Assembly (NCBI GenBank): GCA_031841125.1
Contig: CM063110.1
Location: forward strand, 32,007,214 to 32,071,213
From: Acanthococcus lagerstroemiae
Taxonomy: Eukaryota; Arthropoda; Insecta; Hemiptera; Eriococcidae
Direction of reading: 5' to 3'
DNA: 64,000 nucleotides
Both the position numbers and the translations under genes were made by a program. Of the stretch, positions 12,101 through 24,100 are shown in pieces. The notes beneath the pieces were generated by a model. That model was not told where the DNA came from. It searched no databases and saw only the letters and a program-made list of their open reading frames with translations. Each line of letters starts with the position of its first letter. The stretch's first letter is position 1.

Positions 12101-15100
12101 GAAATAAAAAATAAGCTGAAGTACAATATAAACTTCCTACACGTGATAAGGAGGCTGAAGTGGGATTGGGCGGGACACCTGGCTAGGATGGATAATGACA
12201 GATGGGAAAAATTAACCTCAGACTAGTTTCTGAAGGGGGTCGGAAAAATGGGAAACAAAGAACCAAATGGAGAAATGTTAAAACACCGAGAATGCTAAAG
12301 AATTGCATGGCATAGAGGGAAATGGACACGCCTGAGAGAGGCCTTTGCCCAGCAGAGGGCAACAGAGGGCAACTTAACCTCTAAGGTTGAGTGCAATTTT
12401 ATAATAATGAAGGCATATTGAATATTGAACTGAATTATGAAAGTGGATCCGCGACTTTCAGTATTTTCAAATTTGAGTTACGTGGCAACAATCAGGGTGA
12501 ACTCAGTAATCGTAAAAATACTATACAGTCCTATAGTCCACTCGATTTTTAAAAACTAATCAGTACTTATCTATATCGGTCAGGGACGGACCGAAGCGTT
12601 TTTCCTGGGGGGGGGGGAGTGTGAAACTCCCGACTGATTCAACTCAGTATTCCCTAGTATCAAAGCTAAAAAAAAGCTTTGTTGACTTGTTGAATTATCC
12701 TCTCAATTCAAAATTTCCAGTTGTTGGATTTTCCTTACTTCTCAACTCAAAATTCTCAAGTATCAACCAAAGCAAAAACAATTCTTACAGGAGGGGGGAG
12801 GAGCTCCCCCTCCTCCCTATCAGTACGTCCCTGATATTAGTTTATGCAGTCTTCGTATCGAATCCAATATTTCGCCATTTAAGGTCCGTAGCAGGCTGGT
12901 AGCGTTAGGGGAGCTACGGGAGTATTGTCCTCTTGAGTCGGCTATTTCTCCCGTAGAAATTTTCATTTTCTCCCATTTATTTTTCTTCTTTCGTGCTATA
13001 ATTTAAAATGTTAATTTACATTGTATGGCTTTGAGCTTACACTTTACCCAATATTGTACCGAACTTTCACATTCTACTCATTTTACTGATAGGTTTATTT
13101 ACTATGAATTAAATCAGGTTTCTGTTGCCATGTGTTTTCAAACTTTAAAGTCTTTAACGAGTATTTATATTAATTAAACGATTAAATGCCTCAATTTTTT
13201 AAAATTATTTTTTCGTCCTCCTCCCCCCTCAAAAAAAATCTGGCTGCCCCCTAGAGACGCTGCAAGCCTCATCCGTACTTTCAATAATTTGTCCACTTCG
13301 AGACGCCATTTTGCATTCCGGAGTCCCACAAGTGTCGATATCACAATTTTGACGAACATCAGTTACTTACCCTAATGATTCCTTTTCTGACACTCGAGTT
13401 AGATTTTTAATGAATCACGTAAATTTTGTTCATTTCGAGTGTGAAATTCAAATAATGGGGTAAAAATTCAGACCGGATAAAAAAAAACGGGAACATTTTA
13501 GAAAACAGTGACAAGAATGTCCCTGTTTTCATACTTTACAAAAATTTTCTAAGAAAAGTTATGATTTCCTCTGCAAGTCGAATTTTAAAATCTGGAAATC
13601 TCCCAAAATGGTGGAGGGGTTGAAATTTTAACAGTATTTAGGCTGGGAGAAAAGGAATTTCCCGGGTCGTTTTCCGGAGCATGTCCAACCCTGATTTTGT
13701 TTTTTTGTAAAACACAATAGGCTTGTCACGTCTAACAAAACAAAGATTGTCATTGAATTTGAGGAATGGTAGATAACAAGAACAAGTTCTTAAGTAGGTA
13801 CATGATCAGATCTGAGTGAAAATAATATTTATGGCTATTTGCCTTATGTATTCCAAATACCGTAAAGTTGTTAACTTGGGGCAGGGGTACAACTTAGGAC
13901 AGGTGTTACAGTTTTTGTGTAAGCCGCGGTAACACTGGTTGGATACCCGCTAGTGCTCTGAGAAAAAAGTGATTGCGTTCTACAATGTGTAGAGAGCGCT
14001 AGCGGGTACACAACCAGTGATACCGCGGCTTACACAAAAAATGTAACATCTATCCCAAGTTGTACCCCTGTCTCGAGCTACCAACTGTAAGCACTCCTCA
14101 TATGTGACCTGCCAGGAAGAAAGGGACCTGTGCGCAAAAAATCATTCTCGTGATAACAACAGTTTTTGACTAATTCTTTTTCGCGTGGTGCTGTTGAAAA
14201 AATTTAAAAAAAAATTCCCAAACTGTCGCTTTTCTGTAAAATTTACATTTTTGCGCAAAGGTCCTTTTCTTCCTGGCAGGTCACATGTGCAGTATACATC
14301 TGTGTCTACTTGTTATCAGTTAGCTTTTTCGACAGTGTTGTCAATATTTGTAAAAATAATGATTGTAACTATAGGTAATTAGCTATCTATGACTACGATT
14401 CGCGCTTTAGATATTGATCTGATAGGAAATAAGAAAGCAGGTTCAAGGGATTCATAACGAAGTCAACTGTAGCTTCATTTAGGGTGCCAGCAGTGAGGAG
14501 CCAATAACACTACCCAACAGCCAAAAAACCGCAAGAACGAGAGTAGCCGATTCTAGAAGTATTTTTCACGCTGAATTCAATGCCGCTTTTTGTTTTTCTT
14601 AATTAGCTCTCCTTTTCTCGTAAATTCATTCTGAATTATTTCCCGTAATTTCCCTCTTGTGTTAGAAATATTAGTGAATGTGGCCACACTGCATTTATCA
14701 CAAAACAAACTCGCCAACACAGTGATGCGTGTGAACGTGTTTTGACGTTTTGATATCGGAACGATCTAAACAGTTTCAACTGATTCTAAGATTTTATCAT
14801 TAACGATGAAGTCATGGAACAACAATTTTGAGGAAGGCGATCTCTTCAGTGAAAAAATAACGCCTTTTCATTCCGGTATTACAGTTTATTGTTTCTTTTA
14901 CGAAATGTAAGTGAACTAGATAAATGTGTTCCGACAATAAATTTGATGAATATGTGTTCAATGCCCGAATATTCATGATAAATCACAACGCTCGTTGTTG
15001 AATTGGAATAATACTTACGGAACACAGATGGACAGAGAGCAACACGGAAGTTTTCTATTCAGTACCGTCAAAGACGAAGCTACGAAGCTTATCGGTAATA

Positions 15101-18100
15101 TCAGTTTAATACTTCATACAACATCAGTGTCGCCACATAAAATAGAACAATTTCTTATAATACACTATTAAATTTCCCAGCAAACGTAAAAAATGATTAG
15201 CTAACTCAGCATTTTTAATATCATATTTGAATTCAGCGTGAAAAATACATTAAGAATCATCTATTTTCCTTCATGCGGTTTCCAAAAAATCTCAGTTTGT
15301 TGTGTAGTGTAATCATCAGCTTTTCAAGGACAATCACGAGAGACTGAAGAAATCGATTTGTTATTTCAGATTAAGCAACACTAATGAAGCTGGTGTGTGG
15401 CTATTCAGAGTTGGAGATATCAGTCCTGAAGGAAATGCAGAAGAACCTGATGTGCGGCAGATAATGTCTCAACAAGGTATTAGGAGTTCACTTCGCAAAA
15501 GTGCCTAATGGGTACACTTCACCATGATATTACGAACCTATACTTCATGTACCCGTCATCACATCTGTCCTATTTTAGTTTTGATTAATGGAGGAGACAA
15601 GACTTGCGCTACGATGTACATACTGTGCCACAGTCAGGCAACTTGCCTTGATACTGCTCAAGAGTCCTGCTGCGTTTGTCGGAAAGGATTCTACGGCAAC
15701 GGTTTCAGTTGTCTGAAAGACCGTAAGGATCACTCGAAGAATCTCTTCTACTATTCTAATATGAATAAATATAAAATTATACAACAGTTTTACATGTGTT
15801 GTGTATAATGATTCCGCAGAGGCACCAGTGCGAGCTAATGGTAAAGTTAATTTGGACTTGAACGGAATACGGCTGACTCAACAAGATGTTCAGGCATATA
15901 TCACTGATGGCAGGGCGTACATGGCAATTTCAAAAGTACCCGAGTCCATTGGAAATTTCGCGCAAGTATTATATCCTATAACGACTATGCTGAATTGGTT
16001 ATTTGCGATTCCGACGAGCAATGGTTTAAATGGCTTCCAGATCACAGGTAAGCACGATTCGTGTAACACTTCTTTGGACTATATGACAGGGTACAATATG
16101 TATATCTGTACTTATAATTGGAGAAACACTACGGGGTGGCATGATTTCATGTTTGGTGTATTTTCAGGAGGTGTGCTGAACCACTCAGCCGAAATAATAT
16201 ACAAGGATACCAACGATCGGGTGTCAATTGTTCAGAAGTTCCGCGGATTAGACGGCTTTGATCAATTAAAATTAGACTTGCAAATTACAGGAAAAGTACC
16301 GTTGGATGTATGGGATAAGTTGACTATCAACGATTATCAAACCCAATTTAATTTTATATCGCCAGGTGAGTGAATAATACAGTCATAAGTGCCAGTGTAA
16401 GAGTTGTTTAGAGTAAAAACTTCTCAAGTTTACCTTTTAGGTACTCTGAGTTCAAAATTCATTACATTCTATCAGTACAATATTTCGAAAGTAATTGTAC
16501 GTCAGCTATCATTCGGGAGTAGTATAACGTTGCAAGTTTTAAAACTTCTTCTCTCGAGTTACTTATTTAGTCACAGTTATTAATTAATTAATTGTGATGT
16601 GCAGGACTATTCCGATCATCATCATCCCTAATATACAAAATCACTGCCCCCTTCGCTAAAGAAGAAACTGAGAAACAAATATCGCTGGAGCAAACAATTT
16701 CATTCAACGAGTCGTGCTCCTTAGACTTCAATAAGGTCACAAACAACTCACAGCCGGACCAGCGAGGCCAGTATAAGTATTACAGAGTGAAAACGGCTAG
16801 AAATTTCATTAGTTATGAAGCCCCGGAGAATATCCTTCGTTTTGCAGCCACTAGTAAAGTGTCTCTCCTTACCGGTAAGTACTGAGATTTGAATACGTAT
16901 AAGCCCAAGTTGACTATCATAGCAGGGGATTCGGTCACTTGAAATTTGACATTTCGGTCAAGTACTCCAGCCGGTCATAATGTCAAATAATTAAAAATTT
17001 TGGTAGAAAATAAATTAGAGTTTTGTGGTTAATTAAAGCTCATACCAAAATGTTGTACTTGAAATACAGAAATCATATTTCTTACAAACTAATGGATTAT
17101 TTTGTTCCGTCTCAGAGCTGACTGCCATCATAACTATGGTGTTGTCCATTGTTACTTATAATTTAAAGACTACAGTATATTTTGACGAACACGAGATTTT
17201 TCATCCACAGAGAACGAAGATCCATGTATCGAAGGTCGAGTTAAATGTGTCGCTAACAGTTCTTGTGTAGCTGAAGGAGATTCCTTCCGATGCTTGTGCA
17301 ATCCCGGGTAAGTCTGTCGCTTTCTAAATACTTACTTGAAAGCTCCTCAAACGTAGTTCAGCAATGCACTTCAGTTTTGTACTTTTTGCAATGTTTCACA
17401 GCTTCCAAGTCACCTACCCTTCCAAGTACTCTGAAAGTGGTAGTAATGAGTTCGGGTGCTTGGACGTGAATGAATGCGCCGAAGGTACAGCAAGTTGTGA
17501 CGAAAATGCCATGTGCGTTAATGAAGTTGGTTCTTACCAGTGTGTGTGCAAGCGTGGCTATTCTGGCAACGGGTACCAATGTAGGGGTAAGTAAAAACAC
17601 GCCTTCCTTCAATAATGTGTATTTTTTGTTGAAATTTCCGTGCCTATGTTATTATGATAATTTTTCAATAGAAATCGAGTCACCATGTGGAAGCAATTTT
17701 TCGCTATGTAACCCCCCGCACAGCAATTGCGCCATTCCCAATAACTATCGTTCTTGCAACTGTGTGAACGGGTAGGTTAATTTTGAACACATATCTTATT
17801 ATTTGAACAGCGTACGTTCTTATAACAAATAAATGAAGCGCAGCTCTTATAATAGATACCTACATTGAATTTCAACTGAACAGATTTCAGAAAAGATACA
17901 TCGATGAAAAGCAAATTGCATTTGTTTGTGTCGACGTTGATGAATGTGCAGCGAACGCCTGCGGACCCTATGCTAACTGTATCAACCAAGAAGGTAGCTA
18001 CTCCTGTGAATGTAAAAGTGGATATACTGGAAATGGATACCAGTGTACGAAAACAGACGGTGAGCGTAATTCGTATAAAATAGTCATAGGTAGTAATATT

Positions 18101-21100
18101 TATATATTCCCCTACCAGAATCAAATCAATAAAAACAGAATAAATTATAAGAGCTTATAGGTATATTATCTTTAGTTTTTATCATTCTTGAAGGGATCAG
18201 AGATAACATATGCAAGTCTTTTAGAATTATTAGTCTACAGTAGGACTTCCTAAGACTCTGTGAATTGTGAAATTCTAACCACTGTGATTCGGTATAGTGT
18301 ATTCAATAGAAAAAAATGATATATATCAACCTTCATCATTCGTTCACTATCCCTTGACCAACATAATGACAGCAAACCTACAGTGAAGATACGAAACTAA
18401 TTCCGTCAGTTTGATGGTTCTTATCATCTTATCAGCTCTAGCTATTACAAAGAAGAGAATTTGTTTAGTAGGTACTCACTTGATACCTTAATGTCCATTG
18501 ATTTGTATGAAGACATGGGGACAATGGGTACTTCTACATAAAGTGTGGCATCTCATGTAATCGCTGATTTCTGAATGAGCAAAGGCATTATCCACAATAA
18601 AATACGCGTATAGTTGGACAGAGAATAGAAAGTTCTATCAAATCATACTGAAAACACCGACCTCTGGTTTAAGAAAAAAATCTCAAACTTGAGCAAAGGG
18701 TCAAAAATTCCATAGTCATGGATGTAAACATTCGATATTTTCGTTGTTTTCCGCAATTTATTGAGTTAGAATTTCTTTGTGAATGTAAATCTGTATGCAC
18801 GATGTTTCTCATTGATAAAAGTAGTGTGGCTGGCCATACTGATCGCCACTACTAAAGATAAGTGATTGGTCTGGGTTAACTTGAAACCGTGTACCGGCAT
18901 TGAAAGCGGTTTCTTGGCCTTGTAACGATACGAATCTGAAAAGTTCTGTTCAGTTTGATGCATGGAAGTCTCGAAGGTAGTTTCCCGTTACGTATCGAAA
19001 CGTGCGAAAATGGTCACTCTACCTACCACCGGTCGTTGTGTAGGTGGGGTTATCTATTTCCCGGCGGTTTCGATATGGCTGGTCGATCTACCTTCGAGCA
19101 ACGGAGCGGGCTTTTAGCTGGCCGATGCCCTTTGTACGATAGAGATGTTCGCGTATGTTTAGCGATTTTTCATAGTTTGAAGTTCGACGTACATTCCTTA
19201 TGTCGTAAATCCGAAGTTATCAAAACTCAAATACCGTAATTCGTACTTTTAACGTGTAGTTCGTTATGTTCGCTACCGCATTAATGATCTGATCGTTGTC
19301 GATATGTAAGTCGTGATCACGGATATCAGGGGAGGGCCGGCCATGCCGAGACACCACAGAATCATATTCATCGCCGCTGTTAAGATCGTCTTGGACGAGT
19401 AAAACACCGCACTGGATGCCGCAGTGATGCTCCGAAGGGACCCACCGAGGGCCTCCAGCCATTAACCAATGGATGTTTTGCCTACGTTTTGTCACACCTA
19501 AGTTACTCTCTGGATAGTCGAAGTGCTCATACTGCCGAGAGCCGTTCATATGACGCTGATGATGCTGCCGTTCAAGTCCGGAAAGATCCTGATTACCTAA
19601 GTTTTGTCGATGGGCCACAGTGTTCGCGTTTTTAGTTATTGTTCTCTGCCACTACGTTTAAAAGGAAAAACGTCAAATTTCGTTATTTTTTATGGCTTCT
19701 CAAAAATGGGAAAGGGGGTATTAATGTTTCTTCCTATATTATCATACATGTGTTTCAGTTTCTGACGGAAAATATCCAACACGGGGAGAGCTCTTCTCGT
19801 CGGTTCATATCTCAAAGGTAACGATACATTTACAATTGTTTACCCTTAGATCGTGTATTGTGGGTTTTGGGATTAGATGAATGTTGCTGACCACACTTAT
19901 TTTCGCTAATTTGTATTTATTTAATTGTATTTGCCGGGATAAGGTGGACCATTAATTAGGCCTTGTGCCATGGGGTTAACTCTTATTTCACCTATCTCCC
20001 TCCCCTTTTCATTGGTTTCGTACCGGGAGTAAATCTATGTTCCTAGTCAATTTGATTTGTCTTCATTTGTTACCATTTTAAATTCATTTCTTGCTGTGGT
20101 CAGCACCCGAAGTTTCACATCCCTAGTAATTGTTGCTTTCGCGTCTGGTTTGTGTTTGAGCTCCCTGTTCTCCGTTATTAATAATTCTGTTCTTTATCAT
20201 TGTTATGTCCCCCTCGCCTTTTGTTATGTTATACTTATTTTTCATTTGTTATTACATTTTCTTAGTTGAATGGCATCCCTGTTTTTTGATTTTTGCTGGA
20301 GACGTTCCTCCGTTACACAGCTATGCTGCTTCTCAGATATGAGTGCTGGACTGGGAGCGTTGTTCCCAGTTTCCCATGCCTCATATTTCTGGCATCTGCC
20401 TGGTGAGGGAACGTCTCCCACACCTTTGGAATCCTTTTAGCGCTAATTCTCTGGGGCAGTTTGAAACATTATAACCAACTGGATGCGGTTGGCTCTTACT
20501 GTCCCTGGAGAATTTAGCTTTGGGCTATTGGGGCCGTTCTCTCTCTTGTCATATAAAGCTCAGTCGATAAGACTCCCAGTAGCTAGTTGGTCCCGAACTA
20601 GTTACAAAATCTCCACTATTTTTCTAACATCTAGTGATGCTAAATTTCATTTTCTTCCCCAATCAACCTTTTGGTTTTTTTCCCGGAGTAATTACCTTTC
20701 TACTCCACTGGCGCGGTTAGGTTCTGACACCTCTGTGGAAGATTAGTTGTCCCCGCTACCTTCCGCATGTCTGTGTGCCGTTTGAGCCGGCCAGGAGATC
20801 GGACCCTTTGCGTGTTACCATCTCCGGAGGGCGAGGGAAACCTGGCCAGGACCTAACTATTCCCTGCTAGATTGGTAATTTGGGTTTGCCTGCTGGTACT
20901 TTGATATCGTTTCAAACCCAGTGGTCAAATGAGCTTTCCGAAAGAGAGAACGAAAATTCCAAGCAAAATTTAGTTTTTCTTCCCTTTTTAATGTACTGTG
21001 GTGTTCTCGCTCCTGTCTTGGCCTTCACCCCTCGTTGTGTAATTTGCTTTATTTAATTGTTATTTTCTTATTTGGTTATTTAGTTTTAATAAGCTATCTT

Positions 21101-24100
21101 TTAATAATACCTTTATTGTTAGTCTCGTGCTCCACTGTAGTGAGGTCTGTGGCTATTCGTAGGATCTTCGTTTTATAGTTCAATTTGCGACATCTCCGGT
21201 ATTGATATGGGTTCACGTAGCCATCAATACTGTACACGGGACAATAGGCCACCTTTGGGCTATTATAATGAGCGAGACAGCGTGGATCAGCGCGTCGAAC
21301 AAGTGATGGCTGGTCTCAACCGTCTGTCTCTGTCGCCCTCCCATGTCAACGGTAATCCAGGGGCTAATCTACCGAACAATGAGGCTAGTGACAGTATGGT
21401 CACCGAGAATCCGGAAAATTGTGGTGACGAAGTCCATGGGGCAGGTGATAGTGATGCCGTGGGTAACGGGGCAGGTAACTCGGGTCCCAGGCAAACACCC
21501 CCGGATGGTTCGATTACATTCACCCCGGAGGAATTAAGAAAATTCGTGTCTGATATCGTACGTTCGGTAGTCAATGAGCCACATGCTCACCAAAATCAAA
21601 AAGAGGTGCCTAGACATCAGTCAGTCCCTACTTCTGCTACACAAAATAATGATCACCTTTGGTCGACTCGTAGGGGTGACCGCCCAGAGTTAACCCAAGC
21701 TTCGGCTTGTTGCCATCAGAATCCAGGGAGTCGTTACCAGCAAACTTTCACAGTCCCTGACTGCCTACCTGTATTTCGTGACGATGGTACTCTTATGCCC
21801 GTACGATTCCTAGAAGAGCTAGAAACATAGTTCGAAGTTTATCAGCCACCAGAGACTCATAAAATTCTATGGCTAAGAAACCGAGTGCGTGTGCCAAATC
21901 CGAATTGGGATCTCCACTTGTCCGTCTCGTTCGCGTCATACCAGGAGTATCGTGATTCGTTCCTCGGGACGTTTTGGAACCCGAGTGCCCAGATGGCAAC
22001 TTACGAAGAATTTCGGCGTCTTAGGTTGGATGTGTTCGACTTGTCGAAGGCACGCGGCGTTATCCTTAATTGGTATACTAAGCTAACGGCTTTGACCGAG
22101 TTTTTCATACCACCTAAACAAGCCATAAAGGAAATCAAAAATAAATTGCCATTCGAGGTACGTCGCGCTCTGGCGGACCGTTTCGAGGACGATATCAACG
22201 AGCTCCTGGATCGCATTGTCGCTGCTGTAACCCATTTCAAGGAACTTAATATATTAAAACCAGAAAAAAATCAATCCTATCAGTCGAACCACAGTAACCC
22301 AATGCGCAACGGCGCTAACAATTTCAGTAATACTAGGAGCCACTTCCGTGATAATCGTCAAAATGGCAGTCAGTCAGAAAATCACCAGGCTCATAATAGA
22401 CACAATCCTCATCCGTCTAATTTTAACAATCGCCTTCGTGGAAATCAAACCGGCAATGCAAGCCAAGTAAGCCAAATTTTCCATGATGATTCGGTTGAAA
22501 TGGAACGTGTTTCTCCTCCAACCGGGGGCACTCCCCCAACAAGTGGTAACCAAGACGCTAGTTACGAGAGTCGTGGTCATGACGGACGGGACTGGTTCCC
22601 CATTCCTCATACCTCTGACAATCGTGGTTTCCAGCGGCCAAATTATCACAACCATTCATCGGGAAACGGGTCTCGGTCGCACTGAGAGATCGGGCAGCCG
22701 TCGACCGTCTCCCCCTCGTTAAATCCCGATGGAACTCAACCCCGGAAAGTCGAGGCCCATCTTCTGAAACGAAACCATCATTCGATATTTCTCGCATGCG
22801 CCGTGTCCATAACATGTTTCAACTCGTCGGTGATACAATTGCTTTTCAAATCGCAAAATATTGTAACTTTCGGTTCATTCGGAAAACCCCGCAGGCTTCG
22901 GCACGCCATCATCTAGCTTTCGAGCATATTACAACAAAATTTCTGGCGAATGCTGTTATCAAATGTAATCAATTTCATGAACATTTATTTCTGTCAGTGG
23001 GTTTTACAGACATGTTATACGGTCCATCCTACTATGAAGTCGGCGACGACTTCGCTACCTGCCTGCAAAGGATTTTAGAGCATGTCTTTGAAAGAGGCAC
23101 AAAACATATTGTTCTGTTAACACCTCCGCCTTATCCAGCAGTTAATTACAGCGATATCAGTAGATGGTCATTCCACAACGTGATCTTAGACTCGATAAAC
23201 GAGTTGAGTCGGGCATTCGCTTCTCGCATTACATTAATCGACGTCGATAGTAAAATTTTCACAAAGATAAACCCACATGATAAGGTATTCACTTATGTGA
23301 ACAATGTACCAAAAATTAACCGGCAATTATTCTCGAATGCGTACCGCCTCGGTCACCGGAACCGAATCTTTCTGTCAAACGACATAATTCGATCGATATT
23401 AGGTAAATTAAAATCAATAACCGGTCCTAATCTAGGGAATGAACCCATTGAAGATGAGGAAGTATTCAAAACGGCTGATCTTTTTACAATCGATGTGCCA
23501 TCCACAACCGTTGGCGTTGAGAAACAGTTGTCCAGTGTCATTCCGCGTGTGTGTCTTACTCCATTCGGGATCAAAATGCACGCGTTGATCGACACAGGGG
23601 CATCGATTTCTTTCATCGCCGACGATGTGGCGAATTATCTCGCCGATAAAGGCCACAATTTAATGCGTGGTCAACTCGATTTCCCTCTCAAATTAAAACT
23701 CGCAGCCGGCGCAACTGCGGCTAGAGAATACGTAATATTACCCGTGCCTATAGTGCCAGATATGTCTGAGGTCTATCCCTTTGTTATCTTACCGGGTATG
23801 TCGGAAGGATGCATCCTTGGTTCTGACGTCATCTTACGGTTTAATTTGAATTTTAATTATAAAAATAATATTATGGTTGGGACTCACCGAGCGGGAAACT
23901 TCGCGCGTGAGTTTAATCTTTACACAGCGCCTCACCCTGTTACAATCGAATACCAAGAGAGTAACTCAAAGTCTATCTCCATTCAGAACATAATGCCGGA
24001 TGCGCTCACTCAGGTCTCTGCTCTCGAAGGGCAGATGGATCCTGATACGAGTCACCGCATATCCCGCGAAGAGACGCGTGAACTACTGGGTCTGTTGGAA

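Noticed and set aside
19220..19618. 132-residue minus-strand frame inside the LTR
   Set aside because: The 3' LTR copy is broken at the same place by one-base G indels, so it is not a conserved gene.
20384..20410. Naming the tRNA primer of the retrotransposon
   Set aside because: TGGCATCTGCCTGG is in about the right place, but I could not match it to a specific tRNA 3' end without a search.
21828..21830. Gag TAG as a programmed readthrough stop
   Set aside because: It is in the capsid region, 850 bases before the gag-pol junction, and a correct frameshift site already links gag to pol.
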